Positions 34,301-47,200 of a stretch of 64,000 nucleotides of DNA are shown one piece after another (the first letter of the stretch is position 1; every line of letters begins with the position of its first letter). Source of the DNA: Henricia sp. BOLD:AAB3569. Lineage: Eukaryota; Echinodermata; Asteroidea; Spinulosida; Echinasteridae. The position numbers were made by a program, and so were the translations under genes. A model generated the notes under the pieces. The model saw only the letters and a list, made by a program, of their open reading frames with translations, had not been told where the DNA came from and searched no databases. The stretch is taken from assembly GCA_037783545.1 (NCBI GenBank), contig JBBELK010000482.1, positions 124,001 through 188,000 of the forward strand. The letters are read 5' to 3'.

Positions 34301-37300
34301 TCTTCCACGGTTGATGTGTAAACACGTCCATTGTCCACCATTCATTTGTAAACACCGTGTTTTAAACTTGACGACTGTGGACAGCCTGTCGGTGTAGCAA
34401 ATCTCGCTCCGTGGCGGCCGCATCAGAGTTTTATTAAAACACAAAGTAAATATTAAAGAAATTTATTTAAAGTTCGTTTTCTTCAATATTATTATTTTTT
34501 TAAATCAGGTACCTTGCAGCTTCAGTTGTACTGCTGTAGACATTGCCAGTGTGAGGTAGGAAACCAGACTTCTGAATGTTTTGCCATGTCTGTAGAAAAA
34601 ATAAATCACATTTTGAGTGAAATGAGTTTTATTTTAGGTCATCTAAATCCAAATTTACATGATATCAAAAAATTTAGGAAATATTCATCGTTTTATTTAT
34701 TTATTCACCACATCCAACAGCAGAGGTACCGCCAATTACAGGAATGGGAGCAAGTGTGGTTGAGTGCCTTGCTCAAGGGCACAGGTGCCACAACCCGTCG
34801 CGGCCCGGAATCGAACCTACATTCTAGTACTAGCACAGGAACTTAAGTTCGACGCACTAGACCGCTCGGCCATAACACCCCACAAGAATATGCTTCAAGA
34901 ATATGGTCTTCTCACCGTCCAGGGTGCACAAAAAACAAAAAAAACCACTGTCATTACGAGTGGTTTGGCTAGATACACACTGAGCTTTGTCACGTGTTAA
35001 TGCGCGTAAGTTTGATGTGTCACTTTCAGAAAAAGCAATATGAATGGAATTTGGTGTGAACCGATGCACTGAAAATCAGTATCAAAAAACACTTTCCGCC
35101 CAAGATGATTTAGTGGTTTTTCAGTGCATCGTTTAACTATAATTTTTCTCTGTGCCAAGTTTTCGTAAAGCAGCGCATGTTAAATTTACGCACATTAACA
35201 GGCTTTGTGCATTTTTTGTAAAGAGAATTGAGTGCATGGATACGCTACTCACAAAAAGTTAGGGATATTGGTATGTGTTCTTGGAATTTTTATTTTTTCA
35301 AATGACCGTTTTCTTCTATTCCTGCGACAATGTGAGTCTGTCATGCAGATACAATTGTCTGATCATATACAGAACCATTCAAGCGGAATGCATGCATAAA
35401 ATATCTATGTACACCCCACATCATCCCTAACTTATTGTGAGCAGTGTATGTACCTGTTTAGGTTGGTGTTTGGCGAGCACCGTGATGCATCTCAGACACG
35501 CAGAAATCAACGTCAATGGTGGGTTTGTCAGCGCACTCAAACTGGAATAAAGCACAAAATAATATGCATTCATTAGTCTGTTCTCCACTCCACTCCACCC
35601 CTCCCCTCCCCTCCCCCCACCCCCCAAAAAAAACCAAAATCACAAGAATTTCATGTCCCACACTAAGGTCAAAGAATGTGCCCAGTTTCAAGCTTTAAGA
35701 CTTCATATTTTCAAATAATATGCACACCTTGATAATAACATGTAGAGACAGTCCGTGATTGGCTGAAGCTTGGATGAAAGCGTCCAATCGTCTTTCAGAA
35801 TGTGGGTCACGAGGTCAATGACGGCTTCAGCTTGGCTGATTTGAACTCCTGCCAAAACAAAATACAGCGAAATTAAGCAATGAGCTTTTTGCATGTTTTA
35901 CATGAAAAGCGTCTGATGCACTTTTCACATGCAAAGTTTGTATCCAGATGACCACACTAAATTATTGTTGCTATGTAATGTGACCGGATGCACGTGGCAG
36001 GTGTCAAGTACAGAACCAATACCGTGTTCACCGTAGGAGAGAATGGCATAGAGCAACCAGACTGTTGGTTGTTAGGCACTGGCTTGCACCACGTAGCAAC
36101 AAGAGCATAGTGTGTAGACTTTTTAAATTGCACCTTCATTTAAAGGTGAAGAAATCAGGGTGCTAGACATAGCGCTAAGCCTACATTACAAAGGGCTAAG
36201 GATCATTAGTGGACTATAATTTAATGAATTGAATGAATGAATATTAAAAAATGTAGTTGATCAAATGCACAGAAAAAAAGTAACAAACTTGTGCCACAGA
36301 AGAAAAAAAATAAAAAAATAATAATTTCTCAAATTACAGCATGGTCTTTTGTTTGTAGAATACATAGACTGGTGCCCTGGCACGACCAGATTGCAGCATA
36401 AACCGAGAGCTGTACTGACCTGAAGGGATGGAGCCTTGCCTGAGCCGGACCAGTAACCAGTCTATGAGGCAATGGAATAGATCCCAACCGCTGAACAAGA
36501 TGTTCCATCGAATCAAGTCAACTGATCAAGGGAGAAAATACACAAAGGGAAACAAAAAAGAAATGTTAAGGCTGGTTGGGAGGCTAGAGGATTGTCGTGT
36601 TTAAATAATTTTTAATAAAGGTTGAGCACTCTACTCAACAAATGTTCTTAAAACAATGTTCTTAAACCACTTCGCGACTGGAAACTGCATATGCAGTTCT
36701 GAGTGCGAGTGTCTTGGGGGTGGTTATACAGAATTAGCCCATGAATTAGACCAGGGCAGAGCTGGTCACTATTATCTTGTTGGCCTGTGACTTGACTCTG
36801 GAGAAAATGACTTGTGACTGGACTCGGGAAATAAGATTGATTTACGACTTGAAATAAAAACTAGTCATGAAGTCTCCAGCCCCAGAGACATACATGTATA
36901 CTGCATAACCAAAACTGCTAGTGCAGTCTCCCGCTCCAGGGGAATAAATTGTGAAATGCCTAGCCATCGCGAAGTGGTTAAAAGTATCGATCAAGACAAC
37001 GGTTTGTTGAATACGACATTTATGAACTTGTGGATAACAAGGCACTATAGACCAATCACTTTGGAATCACTTTTAAGATTGTTCCCGACTGTTCCTGACT
37101 GATAAAACATGTTACATCTCAGCCTTGTCAATCTCTCAGTATAATTTTTAAGGGGCTGTCCACAGTTGTCATCATTTTCACGGTTCTACAGAGCGTAGTA
37201 TTTTTCAAGACCCCCTTTCTCCCCCAAAATACTACTTATCAACATTTGTTGTCACTACCATGAAATGTCAACATTTTACAATGCATGTAAAGTTCTATGC

Positions 37301-40300
37301 GGCCCTCGATCCCCCTCCCATTTCCTACGTTTTGTAGAACCGCGAAAATGTCGACAACTACGGATGGCCCTAAACTGTACATTTCATGCAGCAGCAGCAA
37401 TGCGTATTTTCATACGTTTACCTCTTTCTCTTTGTAACTGATATCCCAAGCAACCGGCAGGAAAGCTGAAACCTTTGCAGTTATCACCTTTTGGTATAAA
37501 AAAAGGGGAAAATAAGAACTGATTTTACAGAAATAAAAACCATTCAATGTAATTATTAACACTGTATACTCAGTGCTTTCCCCGAGACACTATGAAAAAC
37601 TTCATAGCGTACTCGGATGGGACTCGAACCCACGACATCCTGCAAACAAGGCAGACGTCTTAACCACTCGACCACCAGGCTAGCCGGTGTTGAATGGCCT
37701 TGTTTGCAGGTGGTCGTGGGTTCGAGTCCCACCCGAGTACGCTATGAAGTTTTTCATAGTGTCTCGGGAAAGCACTGAGCATACAGTGTTAATAATTACG
37801 TCGGGTAAGGTCAAAACAAACCCTGAGGGGAAACCTTAGGGAGTATACTACTGTGGCTCATAGCTCAGCTGGTAGAGCATCTGCCCAGTGTGTCAGAGGT
37901 CATAGGGGGAAACCCGAGGGAGTATACCACTGTGCCACATAGCTCAGCTGGTAGAGCATCTGCCCGGTGTATCAGAGGTCTCAGGTTTGAATCCCGATTA
38001 GGACCATACAATGTTTCTCTTATCCAATGTTTGTTAAGGTCTTACCAGCTGGTAACACGATCTTGTCCTGCATTAGTTTCCACACTCCTTTTTGCCTGGT
38101 ACTCTGCAGGTCAGCTGATCGGTTATTGTCCAATGGCTCGGTGAAGCTCTGTAGACAGTCCACAAATGTGAAAACCTACAGGCAGAAATGGGAACCAGTG
38201 AAAACGATACTTGAAGACAGTAAACATGTTTCTGAATATGAAGATAATAATTATACAATGGCTGGCACCCCGAATTATTCACTTTTAAATGGAGGTGCAG
38301 TTTAGAAAGTCACAGACTATGCTATTGTTATTACGTGGTGCACGCCATTGCCCAGCAACCAACAGTCCGGTTGCTTTATGCCATTCTCTCCTACGGTAAA
38401 CACAGTACTGATTCTGCACTTTACACCTGCCGCGTGCACCACATAGCAACAAAAATTTAGTCTGGTCAAGTGGATGCTTAAAAATGCATATGAAAAGAAG
38501 TACGTCAGTTCACCAGACGCCATTCATGCGAAACACGCAAAAGGCTAATTAGTGACTAGAAAATATGTTCTTTGTTCAAACTCGCCACACTATTATGCGG
38601 TTGTTTGTACCTGTCTGCCCTCGCTTGCCAGAGGTGTAAGAAGCTGAAGCAAGGGGTTGAAGTCCAGAGGGAAACTGTCGGCCGCTGAATGGAGGAGGGA
38701 GTTAATACCGCCCTCTACGTCCTGGAACACGCACAGAAATCACAGGGTTCAGGCAGTGTTGAAATCAAATCGTTAAAGGGCCGTTATATAATGACCCAAA
38801 ATCTTACTTAAGGAATTGTTACGGGAATACCTTACTCAAAGTGATTAAAGCAATAGTAGAAATTACTCTTTGAAGTAATGCATAGTTCCAACCTGTCAAT
38901 CATGCCGAACCCGCGGACCAATCACAACAGAGCTAGCAGACATCGCCCACATAGGTCAAAGTGCATTGCCTTACAACAACACATCCGGGTGAATTTTTGG
39001 TTTCAAGGCCGAATGATTCGCTGTTCAAAGGTACGAAAGCACGTATGTCATGATATGGCATCCCTGTATTACTGGCCCTTTACTCAGTGTGTTCTAAGAT
39101 AACTGTTGACCCTGAAAAATGGATAACTTTGAGTTTTCTCCAATAAATCTGTGTTTTCCGTTGAAAGTCCCATTGGTTTGTGCAGTGTGTGTGGACATTT
39201 TGAAGGATAGCGTGTGAGGCATAGCAACGATATTCAAGGGGGCGGAGTTAACTGGGCAAACTCGGAACTATGCATTCCGCCTGAGGTGGTATCATTTTTA
39301 AGAAAACAGTATTAAAGTCCGTTTAAAACATGTGTGTGCAGTCATTTTTTTGTAATATGTTCATATACTTTGGCAGTACGTGGGTGCATTGCAAACACGC
39401 ATGGATTTTCGAAGTTGTACTTCATCTATGAAGCTGAAATTCCTGAGGGTTAGGTGCCGTCCAAAGTTGTCAGCATTTTCACAGTTCCACAGAGAGTAGT
39501 ATTTTTCAAGACGCCCTCCCTTCCCCGAAATACTACTTATCAATATTTGTTGTCACTACCATGAAATGTCAACATTTTACAGTGCATGTAAAGTCGTACG
39601 CAGCCCTCGACCCCGTCACCCCTTCCTACGCTTAGTAGAACCTTGGACAGCCGCTTAGTTTATTGTGAACTCAACTTACATAAGATCTTTTCAGGAATAC
39701 TAGAATAAATAAAACTATAATTTCATTGGACCAACTCACACTTTCCCAAAACTCCTGACAAAGTTGGGGTTGCTTGAGAAGCTGGCAAGACAAAGTTATC
39801 AAATCCTACAAACGAAACGAAAAATTATTAAAACCAAAAAATGTCAACAGATTTCTCATTTTTGTACAAAGATGTTTTCAGTGTTTCCTAGTGGTCGATA
39901 ATTTGTCCAAGTGCGCTAAGCAGCGCCCTCAAGCGGAGAACACAAAATAACCACCTGTTTTCCAAATGAGGGCGCTGTTATAAACAGATGCATGCAATTG
40001 TTAAGTCGTTATTGGCCACGGATTGCAGATGCGATAGATATGTGTGGTAAGTGAATGATAATGACACCAGCAACCATCGAATCGTGTTTGGTAATTTACA
40101 CCTAATTTTGGAATGACTTGGCAATACTTCTGAAGTGTTTTTAGCAAGGAAAATAGATATTTGTCTAAACGTTAATGGCTGATGATTTTGTTTGGGCGGT
40201 GCTCCCAGACAAAATAGGGGGCCAATTTTTCAAAACTCTTCTTATCTTAAATAGGTGACAAATTTTTCAAAACTCTTATCTTAAGATCAATCCTACATGT

Positions 40301-41267
40301 AGGATTGATCAATACAAGACAAGTAACCCTTCCTAAGACGGATTTTAGCGTTTTGTGAAATCGCCCCCCTGATTTTTGCAAATTGTAAAGAATCGTACTG
40401 TGGCTACATTTACACCGAAAATTTTGTACTGACCTGACGTCCGCCCAACGTGTCTTCACGAAACAGGGTCAAAACCAGCGTCAGTAAAGAGTAGACTATA
40501 AGGTGGCACACGAGGCTGATTAGCTGGGGGAAAAAACCCATAAATGCATTTTAAAATTTGTCATCGTTTTCTTTGACAATGTGAAATTCCTCTACTGTCG
40601 CATTTAAATGTGAAAACTAGCCCCTATCATGGGTGCCGCTGTAAAAGTCTATAGCAAAAACAAAAGCTTTTCTGTTTTTTCCATATATGCAGCATGATGT
40701 GAAACAAAGGGTATCCCACTTCCATTGTTCCCCCATTGTGTCTCAAATTTAAAAAAGATTCCTTTCAGGTTTTAGCGGGAGGGGTGCGTTAACAAAAGGG
40801 AAGAGTGTGTTGAGGTATAGGGGCAGTAGGGGAGTCCCTTTGTCACGTATCATGCTGGGTCGATACTTTTCTCAAAATTTGATGAAAAGTTCCGACTTAC
40901 CGATTTGTTTTGGCCTGGGAGACTGCCTAACTGACCGGCCAAATAACGGAAGACCTGTAGATGTACGGCCTGTTGGCCTAGCCTTTTGGCTGATGCCATG
41001 TCCACCTCAGGCCACAGGGTGCAGTGAACAGCTAACCAACCAAGGAGAACTGGGCCATGGGCCTGTAGATTCCCTAGGCTCTGAAACACTGATGAAAGCT
41101 CCTATATAAAGATTAAGGGGAAAATGCTAATTTACCGAGTCGTGTGACTTGGTTGTCATTAAAAAATGTATCCAGGAGCCGGAAGAATTTATAATTTTTT
41201 TTCCTAAAAACATTGTTTTTTTAATGGTTTTTCGCCCTTCCGGTAATTAGTGTAATTTCAGTGCTAC

Positions 41268-41298
<31 letters not shown>

Positions 41299-44200
41299 TA
41301 TTTCTGGTACTGAAACCAAGGATTCCTCAATAGTGCCCATTGCACTGTCGCTCGCGCGGCAAGCGTGAGGGAAACCCATGATGAATTAGATACGGCCAGA
41401 GACACCGGGGAATCCCTCCCCTTCTCTTCACGAAGAAATGCTCTGGGATCTTTAAAGTGCGTTACTTTACCTAACACACCGGACCAACGGCTTTACATCC
41501 CTTCCGAAGGATGGAGAAAGTGTCATTAAGTGCCTTTCTCAAGAGCACAAGTGTCACAACCTGTCGCGGCCCGGAATCGAACCCACATTCTAGTACTGGC
41601 AGGAACTTGAGTTCGGCGCACTAGACCGCTCGGCTATAACACCCCATGTCACATGTATATTATTTCTTGTTGGGCTGTTGTGTTTTTACGCTTTTGTTTT
41701 GTTCACCCTTTGTGGAGTTTTGATGTTTAGTGATTTTTGATATTGTAGTTGTTGTATCTTGTTCCAGTTTGTGCTTGCTAATACAATTGTGATTGAAGTT
41801 ATCTGATTAAAATATATTATTTTATTGTTTTTTATGAGTGTCTGCAGGGCTCCAATGGAACCAGTTCTAGTTAACTGTTTGGGCACACCCTGGGTAAATA
41901 AATGGAATAAATAAATAAATAAATATATGAGACAGAGGCAGCAAACATCAAGCACCAAAAATTAAAGGCCCATTGTTTCATTTGCAATGACCCCACAATT
42001 TTACTTCATGAGTTGACAAGAAAAACCGTACTCAAAGTGTTAACAGCAATGGTAACAAACACCACTTGAATTTATTTCTGTCCAAGGTGGTACTTTATGT
42101 AGTTTTCTTTAGACATGTTATGCTCTTATTCCACAAATCCGAACATTTTTATCTTGCAAGTATGGTTTCAAAAATTTCTAAAATCGTCCTTACCTTGGAA
42201 AGTTTAGAATCTGATGCCAAGCGATGATCGACAAGTCTGCAGAAAAATCAATTTGTGAAAGTGTGTCAGATGAACAATTTAATGCTTGTATAGACCGTAA
42301 CAAATAGCTGCCATCTTGTGGTTGCACATTTTGTGCTTACATTGTTGACCAACTTAAATGTCAAAAGTAGGCTTTTAATGCTAAAATCTGAATCCAAAAT
42401 CCATAATTTTGACCATACTATACATAAGTGGCTATATCTAAAAATACAGCTGTGCGACTTATGACTGGCTTTGTGCTTGAGGAGCGCATTTGTGCTAAGC
42501 CTGCCTCAATTTAGTTGTACTTACCCTTCTGAAACTGGTAAGCCAATCAGCGGATACAAGTTCATGCACTCAATGAGCAGCATACTACATAGGAATCTAT
42601 AGGGCAAATAAGAAGTATCAATTATTAATAATGATAATATAATAATGGATTCTTGTATAGCTAACATGTCTACCCTACAGGGTACTCCTGGCACTGTTGC
42701 CATTATTACCGCTGCCATCGGGGAATCACCAGAACCATTTTGCTTCAACTAGGTGGCTACCTGGCCAAGGCGCACAACCGTATCAGCAGTTAGATTGTAG
42801 CATTCCCCTTAACAGCACCCCCGATCACTTGGGTTGATGAGGCAAATGAGATTAATACGGTGGCACAAGTGGGGCTCGAACACATAACCCCTCAATCATG
42901 AGCATGGCTGTGTACCCTCTAGACCACGGCAAGAATAAAGGACATTTTTTTTTTAGTTTTAGAGCGGCAATGTTCAGTTTTACAGGTGGGAGGACAATTT
43001 TAGCTTGACACACAAGCATGCGGAAATCTGTAGGGGAAGTCCACGGGATCAAGCAGGGACAGAAAACCCCGATCCACATATTGATCTGGACAGGATTCGA
43101 ACCAGGGCCAAAGATGTGGAAGGCAAGGAAAGTACTGCTATACCCACCCAATGCGTGATGTCAGCTGATGTGCTAGAACCTCTGCATCTAGTAAATGCCT
43201 ATATGGCTGACGCGTACCAAAACCTTGTTTCTACAACAGAAAAAAACAAAATGTAGCTGAAAACCAACATGGTTCATGAGAAACTTGGATGATAAAATAA
43301 AAAAAATTAACAGTGACATAGTGTGCACTAGCATAACAATGCGCACTATACAGAGATGTAAAATATTTTCGTGAAATTTTACTCTGCTTTTTAATATAAT
43401 TTTAATTATTTTTATATTTTTGTGACATTCAAATTACCTGAAAAAGTTGAGCCAAATTGAGGAGATTCTGTGACGGGTCATCCTGGTCTCTGACAAATAG
43501 CAGAATAATTTCAAGGAGTTCACACTGCGAGGGGAAAAACAATTAATAAAATGAACCAGTCCGTCCTATGAGTCCGTCCCCGAGTCCGCCCCCGAGTCCG
43601 CCCCCGAGTCTGTCGCAGGTCCAATTACAAGAAGCAAAGGATGAACAAGCACAAAAGATGGTCTTTGTTGCAGTTCATTTGAATAGCTTGTGACTTGAAA
43701 TAAGACCCAGGGACCTTTGAGGACTTGTCGACACCACCGATGAAAGCAATTTCTTAAAAAATTCACCTGTTCCGCGAGTCCCTGCAGGCACCATCTGATG
43801 CTGTGTCTCTCACTCTGAATATGATAGAACCAATCAAAACTCGGTATGAATCCAGTTTAGCCAATGACAATAAAGTTGCATAATTTCAGGTTTTATCCCA
43901 CACAAGAGAAGAACCAATCAAAACACAGTATGAATCCAGTTTAGCCAATCACAATACAGCTATCATTTGAGGCTTTGTCTCACACAAGATCAAAACCAAT
44001 CAAAAATCAGCATGAGTCTAGTTCAGCCAATCACAATAAAGCTACATTATTTGGGGCTTTGTTTACACAAGGCAAGAACCAATCAAAACTCGGTATAAAA
44101 CCAGTTCAACCGGTCATAAAGCTGTATGAACTGAAAATAACAAATTTTAAAAACTTTTAAAGTTATTCCTCTGAAACACTGAACTTAAATTGACATAAAC

Positions 44201-47200
44201 CAAAGTGCTAAAACTGTAAGAAAACCATTAAATTAGCCACAGAAAAACCCACCTTTCAGACAATTTTAAAGAAACATACCAATGATCAACAATTTTCAGT
44301 ACCATTACTTCACTTGCTAAAATGGACCAATCAGATCCCAACAATTTACTATTGCAACCAATCAAAGATGATCTATTTCACCTATGCATTATTTCCCATT
44401 CTGACAAACCACAACTAAACTGTCATGGTTTCTGTGAAAAATTTGAAAGACCAAAAAAAGGCATTTTTAACAGACCACTTACCATCAAGGGCCCCCTCTT
44501 GTGTCGAGTTGGTGCCAATGTATTGAAACTCGTCTCATACTGACGAAGAAGTTTATCGTAAAACTTATCTTTCTTCAGTTTTGAAACGCATTCTAAGTAC
44601 TCCGTCTGTGGGGTAAAAATAAAGAAATACGTTTCCTAATTGGTATTCAAACCCTATCAATTATTACACAGGTCTTGGGTTCAAACCCCAATGAGGCCCA
44701 TAACAATGTTTTTTTCATTCTATGTTTGGTTGTTTTATTTTAATGGTGATTAGGCATTATGCCAGATGTTGCGTTCGTTACTTTGCCCAGTTGCACACCC
44801 ATGCAGTACCGAGAGAAAAATTGGGTTTGTCAGGAAAACCTGAAGGAGTATACCACTGTGCCTTATAGCTCAGCTTGTAGAGCATCTGCCAGTGTGTCAG
44901 AGGTCTTCGGGGAAACCTGAGGGAGTATACCGCTGTGCCTCATAGCTCAGCTTGTAGAGCATCTACCTGGTGTGTCAGAGGTCTTGGGAAAAACCAGAGG
45001 GAGTATACCGCTTTGACTCATAGCTCAGCTTGTAGAGCATCTGCCTGGTGTGTCTGAGGTCTTGGGGGAAACCTAAGAGAGTATACCACTGTGCCTTATA
45101 GCTCAGCTTGTAGAGCATCTACCTGGTACGTCAGAGGTCTTGGGGAAACCTGAGGGAGTATAACACTGTGCCTCATAGCTCAGCTGGTAGAGCATCTGTC
45201 TGGTATATCAGATATCTTGGGGGAAACCCGAGGGAGTATACCACTGTGCCATATAGCTCAGCTGGTAGAATATCTGCCTGGTGTGTCAGAGGTCTTGGGG
45301 GAAACCTGAGGGTGTATACCACTGTGCCTCATAGCTCAGCTTGTAGAGCATCTGCCTGGTGTGTCAGAGGTCTTGGGAAAAACCAGAGGGAGTATACCGC
45401 TTTGACTCATAGCTCAGCTTGTAGAGCATTTGCCTGGTGTGTCTGAGGTCTTGGGGGAAACCTGAGGGGGTATACCACTGTGCCTTATAGCTCAGCTGGT
45501 AGAGCATATACCCGGTGAGTCAGAGGTCTTGGGTTCCAATCCCAATGCGGCTCATTGGGAACGTGAGAACCACCTGTTGCTATCAATTATGACTAACTTG
45601 ATATGGGTGCTCCTGGTCCCTGTGAAAGCTGAGTAGGTATTTGAGGCAATGGAGAAGTGCCATGCGTTCTGTGTGGTAGTACTCCCATACCTTACAAAAC
45701 ATAAATAAACGGAAAAGAAGAAAGAAAGAAAAAAGGTAGGGAGTTTGATTAACATTTCATCAGTAAGTAACATGTATGAACACCTTATTAAGAGCCACTG
45801 AGGCAGGGTGTGCCACTCTGCCTGAAGTGCCTCCCTGAGCTCCTGCACTTCTAGGGCTGTTTGGGAGACATGTGGATGCGGTGGTCAGCTCATCCCATGC
45901 AGGTTTAATTAGGCTGAACAGTCTTGAAAGCGATTCCAAAGTGATTGGTCGATCAGTGCCTTGTTATCCACAAGTTCACTGTATTCAACAAACTTCTGTT
46001 TTTATCAAGAATTGATATTGTAAGAAAATTGTCTCTTTATTTAACCCTTGCGTCTGAAAATCGTCACAGTTGTCCTACACGGAATCATCTAAAATCTTCT
46101 CTTACCTTCTGAAGAAGAGCTTGGACACTTCTTTCATCTTTTAGAATTGACTGCAAAACAAAACAACAAAATTTGCTATTTTTGCTATTTCTTGAGAAAG
46201 GGCCAATTTCATGGAGCAGTTTTACAGAAAAAAACTGCTTGGCATATAAAAATTGTGTTGAGCAAAAAAACAGGTTACCGGCTAAAATTTCATGTAATAT
46301 GTGTCACTTTTGACTGGCAGTTTTTGCAGAGTAGTAAAATTGGCTGAGCAGTTTTGCTACACAGCTCCAACAAATATGGCCTTTTATGGAGTTGTTTAGC
46401 AGCCGATTTTGTGCTAACGGAGGCTCCGGCTATTTCATGGAGACCGTAACCGTAACCCTATCTCCCTACGGTGTATGTAAAATCGTATTAATTTTGGATG
46501 ATTGAGGAGTGTTAGAGTTAACATCTGTTAGCTTCAGAGGCAAAAAAACATCTGACCTGTAACTGTGTCCCGGTTCCTCTGAAGGCATCTAAGATGTAGT
46601 CTTCGAAGAGCTCCTTGCACTGTTCAGCATCTAAGTCCTGGAATGTCAAGACAATTTAAAATTAGTTGCTGCATGCTTAGGAGGGGACGTTTTACCGTTT
46701 TTCCAGAAAATAGATTTTGTTCTAACCTAACAATCATATAAAACACCTCCCCAAAATACTATCCATGGAAAGAAAACAGGAAATTTGGAATCTCCAATTT
46801 GGATGTGGAAGCAAAAAGGTTGGTGTAATCACTGCACTGCTTTGTCGAACAGATAAATTAGTTTACAAAACATCAATGGTTTTTTGACGATATCCTTAAA
46901 AATATATGGATTGAAAGTGGGCAATTTCAGAATGGTAATGAGAAAAATATGACAAATGATTTGGAATCAAATCTGAACACCCATGGGAAAATAGGGGGTG
47001 CTCAAAAATGTGATCTGGACACGCTCCTTTATTAAACAAGAAAGATACATACCAAAAACTCGCCGAGTTGAAGAAGAAAATGGAGTTCTAAACGACTGAC
47101 ATTCTTGTCTTCTCTTAGTTTTGTCTCAGACTCTTTGCTATAAAAAAAGGGGGGAAAAAAGGGTTGTAACAACTCTCCCTCCTTTCGAGTCCAACTGCCT

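Larger units (their letters stand above)
30070..35848 (-). other. NUP188: NUP188 coding exons 21-30
   Basis: Exons: 35728-35848, 35454-35541, 34513-34589, 34061-34175, 33733-33865, 33407-33503, 32854-32976, 32167-32422, 31375-31464, 30070-30225. They encode the middle of the solenoid, e.g. LQPITDCLYMLLSR, ACLRCITVLAKHQP, FHNWRYARFDDREHVG, YIYHRQDPGLPTLATILLKR and LTVAVDTQPGLSELFLN. Exon 28 is long and contains a Pro/His-rich linker. Its donor overlaps a SINE. Confidence 0.93.
36420..43230 (-). other. NUP188: NUP188 coding exons 11-20
   Basis: Exons: 43148-43230, 42525-42596, 42194-42236, 40901-41101, 40434-40523, 39740-39805, 38611-38721, 38046-38175, 37422-37472, 36420-36521. Exon 11 (KQGFGTRQPYRHLL) is needed to keep exon 12 (FLCSMLLIECMNLYPLIG) in frame. 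Exon 14 encodes HGPVLLGWLAVHCTLWPE. Exon 19 uses an unusual AAAG acceptor (CTGCAAAG); this is the least certain border of the block. Confidence 0.92.

Noticed and set aside
37855..38010. Two apparent tRNA genes (TAGCTCAGCTGGTAGAGCA)
   Set aside because: Acceptor ends do not pair and the first copy lacks a B box; both are SINE-head repeats.
42525..42596. Treating NUP188 exon 12 as following exon 10 directly
   Set aside because: It gives an immediate in-frame stop. Inclusion of exon 11 (43148-43230) restores the frame and the conserved GFG.RQ sequence.
45168..45446. 92-codon plus-strand repetitive ORF
   Set aside because: Translation of the tRNA-like tandem array.
44833..45555. CRISPR-like regular repeat array
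   Set aside because: The period is regular, but there are no unique spacers; units are contiguous tRNA-like repeats in an animal intron.
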